Of a stretch of 64,000 nucleotides of DNA, positions 51,894 through 59,728 are shown piece after piece; position 1 is the stretch's first letter, and each line of letters starts with the position of its first letter. This DNA is from Variovorax brevis. Lineage in GTDB: Bacteria > Pseudomonadota > Gammaproteobacteria > Burkholderiales > Burkholderiaceae_C. The stretch is from assembly GCF_030317105.1 (NCBI RefSeq), contig NZ_JASZYG010000017.1, forward strand, positions 1 to 64,000, given 5' to 3'. Below the pieces are notes generated by a model. The model did no database searches. It saw only the letters and a program-made list of their open reading frames with translations, and was not told the DNA's origin. The position numbers and the translations under genes were made by a program.

Positions 51894-52340
51894 CTACTCC
51901 GAAGAACCGGTCTCCAGACGTTCAAGGACGGCCTTGTGACTCAATTCCTTGAGAGCAGCCAACTGTTGGATCTGCTGTGCGTTGGGCCTGGATCTGCCCT
52001 GCTCCCAATTGAAAATGGTTTGCCCGCCGAGACCGATGAGCTTGCCGTATACCGCCGCGGACAGGCCCAGCTTGCTGCGGTGTGCGGCGAGTCGGCTCGC
52101 ACTGAACCGGCGCGCGATCCCCTTGTCGTCGGAAAGCTCAGGTGTGCCGGGCTGCACGAGCCGCTTGGGCTTGGCCACACGCCGCAATTCCTTGCGCAGT
52201 GCCTCGATCTCACGGCGCAACGCGGCGATCGAAGCGCGATGCTGGGTGCTGGCTTGCTTGACCGAGGCGATCTCGGAGCGCGCTTCCTTGCGAGCGACGC
52301 GCACGATCTCGGCCTTGAGGATGGATGCAATGTTTGGCAT
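51894..52340 (-). CDS. coiled-coil plus C-terminal XRE-like HTH protein
   Basis: A 148-residue protein. Residues ~5-60 form a charged coiled-coil (KQASTQHRASIAALRREIEA). Residues ~95-145 form an XRE-type HTH (HRSKLGLSAAVYGKLIGLGG, TIFNWEQGRSRPNAQQIQQL). It is likely a DNA-binding regulator of unknown target. I chose the ATG at 52340 (MPNIASIL). It faces the preceding dinG gene convergently. Confidence 0.68.
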   Translation of the reverse strand: MPNIASILKAEIVRVARKEARSEIASVKQASTQHRASIAALRREIEALRKELRRVAKPKRLVQPGTPELSDDKGIARRFSASRLAAHRSKLGLSAAVYGKLIGLGGQTIFNWEQGRSRPNAQQIQQLAALKELSHKAVLERLETGSSE

Positions 52341-52709
52341 GGCCGGATTGTGACCGACAGGGTGAACTGACCTGAACCAGTGCGGCCTTTGCATTCATCT
52401 CGAAGTCCTCCAACGTCGCAAGATCTCGCTGCCAACATAAAGCCGTCAACGCGAACGATGCAGCGGTGGCTCAGTGCCCGGCGGTCGAGGTCCAACCTTC
52501 GCTACGCAGGCGCAACAGCGCCATGCGCGCCGGACATTCACCATGACGCTTCGAGTCTCAACGGCGTCACCCGTGAAGCCGTGCGTCATAGGGAAGCGGC
52601 CGACGCAATGAACAGCAGTTGCTTGTCGGTCGGCTTGTCCCGGGGCGCGACGCTTGGCGCCACAATGGAGGTTGGTTGTCCCCAAGCCGCCTTAACCTAC
52701 CTGGATCGG

Positions 52710-53612
52710 ATGCAACTCGACATCTTCGAACACAGCCACGACGTGATGCTCAGAAACGACGCGGTACACGCGCTTGAGCGGCGCGACACGTCCGCTTCTC
52801 GAGCGGCTTGCGAACGACTTGCCCAGGAATATCCGGCCGATGAATCTCTGACAGCGCTGCGCGTACTGGTGGGATACATCGAAGCCGCCGAGATCAGCCA
52901 ACAACAGCCGTTTCGCGACCACGAAAGCTTGCGTGAGGCGCGGCAGATGTTGCAAGAGGCCATCCGTTTCGCCGCCCAACGCACCTTCGGCGAGCCGGGT
53001 GCTTCCACGTGGCTCACTGCGGGCTGGCAGGAACTCGCGCGGCGCGCAGGATCGCTCGCGTTCGATGCGCGGCAACCGCACGATCATGCCGCCGCGCTCT
53101 GGCTGCGCGTGGGCGCCTGGGAGAACGCCGCTCAATCGGTCGCATCCATTGAATCGTGGCGACGGATACCGACGCCGCTCGCATGGATGGCCGAGGCGCG
53201 CTTGAACCTGCTCGGCCTTCGCGCGACCTGGCCGTTGTTGGCGGAATTGGGGTGGTTGTCGCCAACGCTGCTGGAGGGCCTTGCGCAACGCTCGCCGGAT
53301 CCGCTCTTGCCGCAGTTGATCCGCACCTTCGAGGCGAACTTCAACGCAAATGTCGACGCGCCCCCCGAAAGCGGCGGCGAGACGGACCTGAGCTGGTTTG
53401 CGGCATGGGTGCTGATCGATCGCCCCGCTCTTCGTGAGCAGTTGGCGTTGGCGCAGGCCTCACACCATGGCCCGCCGGAGCAGGCGATGCGTCTTCTGGT
53501 CGAACTACTCGGCTTGGAGCGCCAGGGCCGCCACGCCGACATCATTGCTCGACGCAAGGTGCTGCGCGATCTTCAGCCCTCGCTATACGCGGCGTACATG
53601 AAAAGCCGCTGA
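52710..53612 (+). CDS. hypothetical helical-repeat protein (300 aa)
   Basis: A 300-residue soluble protein with repeated helical pairs, TPR-like (MQLDIFEHSHDVMLRNDAVH, ACERLAQEYPADESLTALRV, HAAALWLRVGAWENAAQSVA). I recognise no catalytic motif. The ATG at 52710 starts the region with protein-like composition; the frame continues far upstream but without it. It may be a scaffold. It has no obvious operon partner. Confidence 0.6.
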   Translation: MQLDIFEHSHDVMLRNDAVHALERRDTSASRAACERLAQEYPADESLTALRVLVGYIEAAEISQQQPFRDHESLREARQMLQEAIRFAAQRTFGEPGASTWLTAGWQELARRAGSLAFDARQPHDHAAALWLRVGAWENAAQSVASIESWRRIPTPLAWMAEARLNLLGLRATWPLLAELGWLSPTLLEGLAQRSPDPLLPQLIRTFEANFNANVDAPPESGGETDLSWFAAWVLIDRPALREQLALAQASHHGPPEQAMRLLVELLGLERQGRHADIIARRKVLRDLQPSLYAAYMKSR

Positions 53613-53990
53613 CGTCGACGCTGGACGCAGGGACTCGGTTGGAACGGCCTGCGTCCAGCCGATGAGTGTTCGCGGTGATCCCTATCCTCACCTGCCATTT
53701 CACCGTCGCTATCCGCTTGCCCATGCAAGCCCGGTGAAGAAAAGCACATCCGGGATAGCCTGTTCGCGAGCGTTGATCCGTTGATCCGCAGGCTCACCTG
53801 CTTTTTGCGTTGCCGCATCACACGCGACTTCGATCAAAGGAGAAGCGCTTGCCGGTTTTGAACCGGCGCCATTTCGTCAGGATGCCCTTTGCGGCCAAGC
53901 AAGCGCGACCGCACCCTACTCCGTCGGACAGGCGCGCGCTACGATTGGATCCTGAAATTGTTGACCAAGAGCCAAAGCTGAGGAACGCCA
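53613..53990. other. intergenic, nothing recognised
   Basis: A 378-bp gap without a supported gene or strong repeat. Confidence 0.4.
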
Positions 53991-54767
53991 GTGACGGCGC
54001 CCCTCACCCGGGCAAGGATGCGCACCTGGAAGATGAGAGGGGACGTTCCCTACTATGCTCGCCTCCTTTCTCCGACTTCCCGTGCCTGTGTCTTGATTTC
54101 CACCTCCATCAAAGTCATTGAACGAATCCCGCTTGCCCGCCCAGCCACGGGCTTGGTCGAATGCATCGTGCAGGAGGCCGCTTTCCAGGAGCTGGTGAGC
54201 TTGCAGCGATTGATCCACGAACTCTTCATCGCGCCCGACGTGGCGCGTCTGGACCGGGCGTGGAATTGGCCGCGGTACCTGACGGCCTCGTACCTGCTCA
54301 ACGACCTTCATGGCCGACTGACCGAGGCTTTCCAGATCGTCGTCTCGTCTCCGACCGGTCGGGCTGTGCCTGTCGGTCTGGCCATGCTGGTCTCCGGCTA
54401 TCCGCACCCCGGCGAGGCCGGCGAGATGAGCACGTTCGTCTGGTTCCTGACCTCCGCGCCTGCAGCGGCGCTCCGGGCTTTCGGCGTCACTGATCGCTTC
54501 GTAGTGATGCCCCTGCTTCTCGACACCGCTGTCCAGGCCAGTCGTTGGCAAGGTTTGCACGGACGCGTGGCACTGCATGCCGACCACCGCGGCACGCCAA
54601 AGCAGCAGGATGATCTTGTCAAACGCTATCTGGCCTGTGGTCTGACTCGCCGGAACCACCTGAAAGGCTCCCTGCTCTCACGTTTCAGGAGGATGGACGA
54701 CAGGTATTTCGCCTATGACATCGCCTCGGCCCATGCTTGCACTCTCAAGTGGGATCCTCTGCGTTGA
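53991..54767 (+). CDS. GNAT-like acetyltransferase-fold protein (tentative)
   Basis: A 258-residue protein. The centre and C-terminus have a GNAT-like rhythm: GRAVPVGLAMLVSGYPHP (beta-4), STFVWFLTSAPAAALRAFGV, LLLDTAVQASRWQGLHGRVA and LVKRYLACGLTRR near the end. An acetyl-CoA loop is not obvious, so activity is uncertain. The start is GTG at 53991, with AGGA 6 nt upstream; an ATG at 54018 is the alternative. A small gene follows on the same strand. Confidence 0.45.
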   Translation: MTAPLTRARMRTWKMRGDVPYYARLLSPTSRACVLISTSIKVIERIPLARPATGLVECIVQEAAFQELVSLQRLIHELFIAPDVARLDRAWNWPRYLTASYLLNDLHGRLTEAFQIVVSSPTGRAVPVGLAMLVSGYPHPGEAGEMSTFVWFLTSAPAAALRAFGVTDRFVVMPLLLDTAVQASRWQGLHGRVALHADHRGTPKQQDDLVKRYLACGLTRRNHLKGSLLSRFRRMDDRYFAYDIASAHACTLKWDPLR

Positions 54768-54804
54768 GCGCTATTGCTGTATAGTTTTCTGGCACGACAT
54801 TGAC

Positions 54805-55098
54805 ATGATGGGTTCTCTCCTTGCACGTCCTGAGTTCCCCGAACTCGAACTTTCTGCTCAGCCTGCTGAGCGGAAGGTGCAAGTGCGTGTACTCGAGAAC
54901 GTACTGGCGGTCGTCGAGCGTATGCATCTGCAGGGCCGCATCATGCGCTGGTCCGACCTGGTCCGTTTCGCCGAGACGTCGGCGGTCGCCGAAGCCACTT
55001 CAGCCCATACAGACAGCCTTCCTGCAGCTCAAGACTTCGGGTCGTTTGAAGAATTGAAGGCTCGCCGCGACGCCACGGGCGTGGTGCGGCTTCGCTGA
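54805..55098 (+). CDS. small hypothetical protein (97 aa)
   Basis: A 97-residue protein starting MMGSLLARPEFPELELSAQP. It has a helical core (VRVLENVLAVVERMHLQGRI), WSDLVRFAETSAVAEA, and a polar tail. It lies 37 bp after the GNAT-like gene, so the two may be co-transcribed, perhaps as a two-component module such as toxin and antitoxin. No family is recognised. Confidence 0.5.
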   Translation: MMGSLLARPEFPELELSAQPAERKVQVRVLENVLAVVERMHLQGRIMRWSDLVRFAETSAVAEATSAHTDSLPAAQDFGSFEELKARRDATGVVRLR

Positions 55099-55289
55099 AG
55101 AGGTCGCCGCCGGCCGGTTGTCGCAACGCTACTTGGCTGCACCGCCACACCCCGCAGCCCAATCGCGTCCTGTTGGCGGAAGCGCCTACATAGTTTTGTC
55201 TCAGCGTCCCTTGGACGTCAAGGTTTGAAGGCAAGCACGCGCATCGGCTCGGCCAGGGTCTGTTTGGTCTTCCAGCAATCCGCTCCACG

Positions 55290-55594
55290 CGTCCAGACAC
55301 GCTGTTCACGGCGGCCTCCAAGGAGCGTGCCTCGCGGTCGTCGGGGTCGCCGGGACGGGCTCTTCGGATCTCGACCGTTTCGACGCCCCTGGCGAGCATC
55401 GCCACCCCGTTCCAGGTCTCTTTGCCGCACCAACGATTCGTACCCCAAGGAGCGGATCGCGTTGCAGGCAAATTCCGCGCCTTGCACTTGAGTTCCCGCA
55501 GACACACGACGTCGGGTGCCGGGACGTCGAGCCCCGCCCGCAAGGGGTCGATGCGTTCGCGCACATCGTCGACGTTGTAGGTGGCGACGCGAAC
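55290..55594 (-). pseudogene. exonuclease III (xth) N-terminal remnant
   Basis: The frame reads RVATYNVDDVRERIDPLRAG, then PAPDVVCLRELK, then TWNGVAMLARGVETVEIRRA. This matches the N-terminal third of exonuclease III. A region of ~20 residues after the ELK motif is degenerate, the start codon is missing, and the downstream catalytic region is lost. It is a decayed fragment of a chromosomal-type gene. Confidence 0.65.
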
Positions 55595-55601
55595 CGGGCG
55601 G

Positions 55602-55787
55602 CTAGGTCGGTTTGGAAACGCGCGCCGCGAGGTCGGCGATGGGGGCCGTCACGTCCAGCCAGGTCTTGTAGTCCATGAGTAGCAGACGTCGACGCGAGGA
55701 CGCTGATTTGCGGGATCGGGTGGACCGCCTCGTGCTCTTTCGCGGAGGCGGCGTCAGATCCAGGTCGGCTTGGCGAGGCTTGCGCAT
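55602..55787 (-). CDS. small basic hypothetical protein
   Basis: A 61-residue frame with a very basic N-terminal half (PPRKSTRRSTRSRKSASSRR) and a helical end (YKTWLDVTAPIADLAARVSK). It could be a small nucleic-acid-binding protein or chance coding. It adjoins the exonuclease III remnant. Tentative. Confidence 0.3.
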   Translation of the reverse strand: MRKPRQADLDLTPPPRKSTRRSTRSRKSASSRRRLLLMDYKTWLDVTAPIADLAARVSKPT

Positions 55788-55868
55788 GCACCCATCATGC
55801 GGCCTGCGCGGCCGAGGGGCGTAGGCCGCAGCCGTTCCTGCACGACTGCCGCGGCTCACGAACGCCCA

Positions 55869-55901
55869 TAAAAAATCCCCGGAACCGAGATCCCGGGGAT
55901 T
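55869..55901 (-). terminator. rho-independent terminator (minus strand)
   Basis: Stem AATCCCCGG (55874-55882)/CCGGGGATT (55893-55901) with a 10-nt loop. On the minus strand it is followed by TTTTTTAT. It ends whatever is transcribed leftwards from ~56.1 kb. Confidence 0.75.
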
Positions 55902-56057
55902 GAAATCCACCAGGAGGGTGGAGGAGACAACCGGTGCCCCGGATGGGGCGAAAGACCAGTGTAAAGCGACGTGCAGCCGCAGTGACGCAAACCACGTGCC
56001 GGGGTGGGGTTAACGGCGCGTCTTGACGCGGGGCACTCGCGGCGGCCATCTCGTCAA

Positions 56058-56489
56058 CTACATGCGTGCAATTCCGAGGCTTGGCCCGATGAAAGCAATG
56101 GTCCAAGCGGTGCTTGCACCATTGCCCTGGCACCACCAACTGGCGCTGCTCGACAAGCTGCCGGACGCCGTGCGAAGCACCGTTCCGTCCAGAAATGAGA
56201 TGACGCCCGTGCTCGGGCGTATTGCAGCGACGCTGCCTGAAGGGCGGCGCTCAGGAGCGCGCAACAGTGTCCGCAACGCCGGATTTGCGGAGAAGTAGAA
56301 CCAGCGCGTACTGTCGCTGCCGGCCTGCAGCCCCGCCTCCATCCATGCGCGATCCTGCGGGCCGGGCGTCGCCCCGGCCTGGACCGGCGAGTTCGCTTCT
56401 GACGGGGTCAGATGGCCGACCCATTGGCTCAGCTGGTAATGCCTGACCTTGCGCATCGTGGCCTGCACGTCGGGAGTCGTTATCGTCAT
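56058..56489 (-). CDS. hypothetical protein (143 aa), uncertain
   Basis: The frame starts MTITTPDVQATMRKVRHYQL. The first ~85 residues have protein-like composition; the rest is Ser/Ala-rich and may reflect a frameshift. A good minus-strand terminator lies ~155 bp beyond the stop, which supports minus-strand transcription. On the opposite strand, 56023-56298 has a short segment resembling a DUF1016 nuclease fragment, which competes with this call. Confidence 0.35.
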   Translation of the reverse strand: MTITTPDVQATMRKVRHYQLSQWVGHLTPSEANSPVQAGATPGPQDRAWMEAGLQAGSDSTRWFYFSANPALRTLLRAPERRPSGSVAAIRPSTGVISFLDGTVLRTASGSLSSSASWWCQGNGASTAWTIAFIGPSLGIARM

Positions 56490-56757
56490 GGCCACATTGT
56501 CTTGCAACCCGTGTGCGCTGTGACGGCACGCACCCTGCCCTCCCTGACCCGGTGCGCTGGCGGCAATTGCTTGCCGCCCACCGTGGCCGTTCGCGCGGGA
56601 CGCGTTGAGGCGGCTTCAGCGCAGGAGGTCCCTGATTATCTAAAACCTCCGCCCTCTCGATTGAAGCGCCACGGAGCTCGCTTTCTTGGGCGCCGGTTCG
56701 ACGGAGCATTGCACCGGACGGCGCGATCTGCGGCGCCGAGGACAACGTCTTGGGACT

Positions 56758-56997
56758 TCAGCACTGCACTTGGTCGCCGCCCGCGATCGGGCGCAGCCAC
56801 ACGAGCGCCGCCTCGGCGGGCGACAGCGCCCGCAGCGCAGGATCGCGGGCCAGAGACGCCGCCAAGTCCTCCATTTCATCTGGATCCACCGTGCGCCAGC
56901 GCCGCTGCAACTGATGCGCGCACGCCCCGATCCATAGCTGCTCTTGCCCGCCGGGATCGAGAATTCGTCCATGGGAGCATCGTATCAATCCACTGGA
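56758..56997 (-). CDS. small hypothetical protein, 5' end cut by IS91-type element
   Basis: A short frame: GGQEQLWIGACAHQLQRRWR, then TVDPDEMEDLAASLARDPAL, then LSPAEAALVWLRPIAGG. It has strongly protein-like composition (~70 residues) and probably lost its start when the adjacent IS91-like element inserted. A TTG near 56996 could restart it. No family recognised. Confidence 0.4.
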   Translation of the reverse strand, partial: SSGLIRCSHGRILDPGGQEQLWIGACAHQLQRRWRTVDPDEMEDLAASLARDPALRALSPAEAALVWLRPIAGGDQVQC

Positions 56998-58043
56998 TGT
57001 TTGTACAGTATTGGCTTTTGATGTCGCAATTGCCGACAGTGCTCGAGGTTGATCTCGCGGTAGCGGTTGGCCAGTAGGCCGTAGTGGCGAATGCGCTGGA
57101 ATCCGGCCGGCAGTACATGCAGCAGAAAGCGACGAACGAACTCCTGCGCGTCCAGACACATGACCTTGCGACGCTCGTGACGGTAATCCTTCCATGCAAA
57201 GGCGACCCTACCGTCGACGAAGTCGATCAGGCGGTTGTTGGAGATCGCCACCCGATGGGTGTAACGCCCGAGGTAGTCCAGCACCCGTTGCGGCCCACCG
57301 AACGGCGCCTTGGCGTAGACGATCCACTCGGCATGGGCGACGGGCGCCAGGTAGCGGGCGAAGGAGTCGGGATCCTGTAGCGCCGCAAGGCTGTTGAAGA
57401 AGCGCAGTTCTCCCTCGTCGAAGGCCTGCCGCAACTGCGTGAGGAACAGGCGCCGGAACAGCCGCGACAGCACCCGCACCGGCAGGAAGAAGCCCGGGCG
57501 GCAAGCGATCCAGCGCTGGCCATCCGGGGGCACCCCGCCGCCGGGCACAACGCAATGCAGGTGCGGGTGATGCAGCAGGTTCTGACCCCAGGTGTGGAGG
57601 ATCGCAATGAACCCGATCTCGGCACCCAGATGCCTGCGGTCGGCGGCGATGGTGCGCAAGGTCTCGGCGGCGGCGTGGAACAGGATGTCGTAGACCACGG
57701 CCTTGTTCTGGTACGCGATCGCTGCGATCTCCTGCGGCACGGTGAAGACGACGTGGAAGTACTCGACGGGCAGCAGTTCGGCCTGCCGATCTTCGAGCCA
57801 TTGTGCGCGAACCAGCGACTGGCACTTGGGGCAGTGCCTCGAGCGGCAACTGTTGAACGAGATGCGCTGGTGGCCGCAGGCATCACACTGCTCGACGTGG
57901 CCGCCCAGCGCCGCCGTGCGGCAGCGCTCGATGTCGCGCATGACGCGGCGCTGCCCGCCGCTGATCGCGTCAGCGTGATCCTGACGGTAGGCAGGCCCGA
58001 CTTGGCGGAAGATGTCCGCCACCTCGAGCCCGGTGGCTCGCAT
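56985..58043 (-). CDS. IS91-family transposase (HUH/Y1-Y2)
   Basis: A 352-residue rolling-circle transposase. It has an N-terminal zinc ribbon (VEQCDACGHQRISFNSCRSR, HCPKCQSLVRAQW). The HUH motif is HPHLHCVVPGGG near residue 170, and the tyrosine region is LGRYTHRVAISNNRLIDF. The protein stops at PILYKHPVD, a little shorter than the usual ~380, so the C-terminus may be truncated. A frameshifted XerC-like recombinase gene lies immediately upstream on the same strand, as in several IS91-type elements. Confidence 0.85.
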   Translation of the reverse strand: MRATGLEVADIFRQVGPAYRQDHADAISGGQRRVMRDIERCRTAALGGHVEQCDACGHQRISFNSCRSRHCPKCQSLVRAQWLEDRQAELLPVEYFHVVFTVPQEIAAIAYQNKAVVYDILFHAAAETLRTIAADRRHLGAEIGFIAILHTWGQNLLHHPHLHCVVPGGGVPPDGQRWIACRPGFFLPVRVLSRLFRRLFLTQLRQAFDEGELRFFNSLAALQDPDSFARYLAPVAHAEWIVYAKAPFGGPQRVLDYLGRYTHRVAISNNRLIDFVDGRVAFAWKDYRHERRKVMCLDAQEFVRRFLLHVLPAGFQRIRHYGLLANRYREINLEHCRQLRHQKPILYKHPVD

Positions 58044-58053
58044 CGCTGCGCGC

Positions 58054-58933
58054 TCAGAACAGCGGGGGCGCAGTCGGTTCGGACGGCAGCGGCGCGACCT
58101 CAGGCAACAGATCCAGCGGGCTGGTCGTCGCGCACACTGTGCTGGTGGCAATCTTCAGGTAGCGCGAGGTGGTGGCCAGGCTGCGGTGGCCAAGCAGCAG
58201 TTGGATGCGACGCACGTCGGTGCCCGACTCCAGCAGGTGCGTGGCGAACGCATGGCGCAGGGAGTGGGGAGTGATCGGCTTGGCAATTCCGGCGGCCCGA
58301 TGTGCCTTCTGACAGGCTCGTTCTACAGCAAAGCGCGTGATGGGCTGTCCGGGGATGTCGCCCGGAAACAGCCAGGTCTTGGGGCGCACGACCTTCCAGT
58401 ATTCACGCGGCGCCTCCAGCAACCGCGGCGAGAGCATCACGTATCGGTCACGGCTGCCCTTGCCTTGCCCAATCCGAAGCACCATGCGCTGGCTGTCGAC
58501 ATCGGTCACCTTCAGATGCGTCGCTTCGGACACGCGCAGGCCGGCTGCATAGGCGGTCGTGAGAATATCGTGCGTTGCTTCAGGCTGTGGACGCACGCCA
58601 GGAAATGCGCGACTTCCTCTGGACTGAGTACGACCGGCAGCTTGAACACCTTCTTGGGCATGGGGATGTCGTCGGGCGCCCACCCGCGCTTGAGCGTCAC
58701 CTTGTACAGAAAACGCAGCGCTGCCGTCGCGATGCTGACTGTGTCTGGAGCAAGCATGCGGGTCTTCGTCAGATGCACCTGATAGGTCCGGACCTCCTCC
58801 GGCCAAGCTCCTCAGGAGAGCGGTGAAAGTGCCTCGCATACAGCGAGACCTGTTGCAGGTAGGACAACTGAGTGTTGTCGGCGAGGTTGCGAATGCTCAT
58901 GTCTTCGAGCATCCGCTGGCGTAGCGGTGTCAT
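58054..58933 (-). pseudogene. IS91-associated tyrosine recombinase, two frameshifts
   Basis: Three frames are needed. The N-terminus MTPLRQRMLEDMSIRNLADN starts at 58933; MHLTKTRMLAPDTVSIATAA follows in a second frame; and LTTAYAAGLRVSEATHLKVT to LLGHRSLATTSRYLKIAT completes it in a third. The last part holds the catalytic R (GLRVSE), HSLRHAFATHLL, LLGH and Tyr. Frame changes fall near 58790 and 58580, so the protein is not made intact unless the sequence has errors. Confidence 0.78.
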
Positions 58934-59080
58934 GGCGAAGCTCCTTTGCAAGTGGAACGGATGAAGTGCTGCGAACAGCAACTGCATCGTTCCTCATCGG
59001 GAACCTCTTGGGGAACTGCGACCGGCCCGCGGGTGCACGCTCAGGCCTGCGATCAGGCACTACCGCGCCAGCGGTTTAGT

Positions 59081-59655
59081 TCAAGGAATGAGATGTGGTC
59101 GACCACATCTCATGCCGAAATACCATTGCTGGCCCTTGCGCGTCTGGTGCATCTCGGGGTCTCGCGCCTTGTCGGCGTTCTTGGTCGAGCTCGGTGCACC
59201 AATCAGCGTAGTGTCGACGATGGTCCCGGTCTTGATCTGGAAGCCGCTGGACTGCAGCACCTTGCCCACTTCGGCAAACAGCTTCTTGCCCAGGTCATGC
59301 CGCTCCAGCAGATGGCGAAACTTCAGCACCGTGGTCTGTCAGGCACCCGCTCCACGCCCAGGTCGATGCCCACGAAGCTACGCAGGCTGGCAATGTCGTA
59401 CAACGCCTGCTCGACCGCGTTGTCGGCCAGATTGAACCAGTGCTGCAGCAGATGAATGCGCAGCATGCGCTCCAGGCCAATCGGAGGGCGCCCATTGCCG
59501 GGCTTGGGATAGTGCGGCTCGATCACTGCGCACAACGCGGCCCACGGAACAATGGCGTTCATCGCATCCAGAAAGTCTTCGCGCTTGGTGCGACGGCGAA
59601 ATCGCTCGAGTCCCGCACCCTGGTCCGCCGCCATCGCCAATGTCTGCTGCTTCAT
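59081..59655 (-). pseudogene. IS5-family transposase fragment, frameshifted and truncated
   Basis: The N-terminal frame (start 59655: MKQQTLAMAADQGAGLERFR, PKPGNGRPPIGLERMLRIHL, NAVEQALYDIASLRSFVGID) shifts near 59335. The second frame has FRHLLERHDLGKKLFAEV and GTIVDTTLIGAPSSTKNADK, which gives the first catalytic Asp. Coding ends at GQQWYFGMRCG, where a perfect palindrome begins, so the rest of the catalytic core is lost. Confidence 0.8.
59088..59113. repeat. 26-bp perfect palindrome at IS5 breakpoint
   Basis: ATGAGATGTGGTC (59088-59100) followed at once by its exact complement GACCACATCTCAT (59101-59113), with no spacer. It lies where the IS5-type coding sequence breaks off, so it looks like a 13-bp inverted duplication made during the rearrangement. 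Confidence 0.85.
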
Positions 59656-59728
59656 TTTCGGCACTCGCACTGTGACTATGCCTTCGACACAGCAAGCCAC
59701 GGGCCAGGCGGAGTTGATCAGTCTTGCC

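Noticed and set aside
51753..55600. Chromosomal flank, suggesting that the element ends near 51.8 kb
   Set aside because: XRE-like, GNAT-like and exonuclease III-like genes could be chromosomal, but I found no attachment-site repeat or tRNA gene to mark a boundary.
56023..56298. Plus-strand frame with LPWHHQLALLDKLPD, similar to DUF1016 nucleases
   Set aside because: Only ~25 residues look related, the rest does not fit, and the minus-strand terminator nearby favours the other strand. At best it is a fragment.
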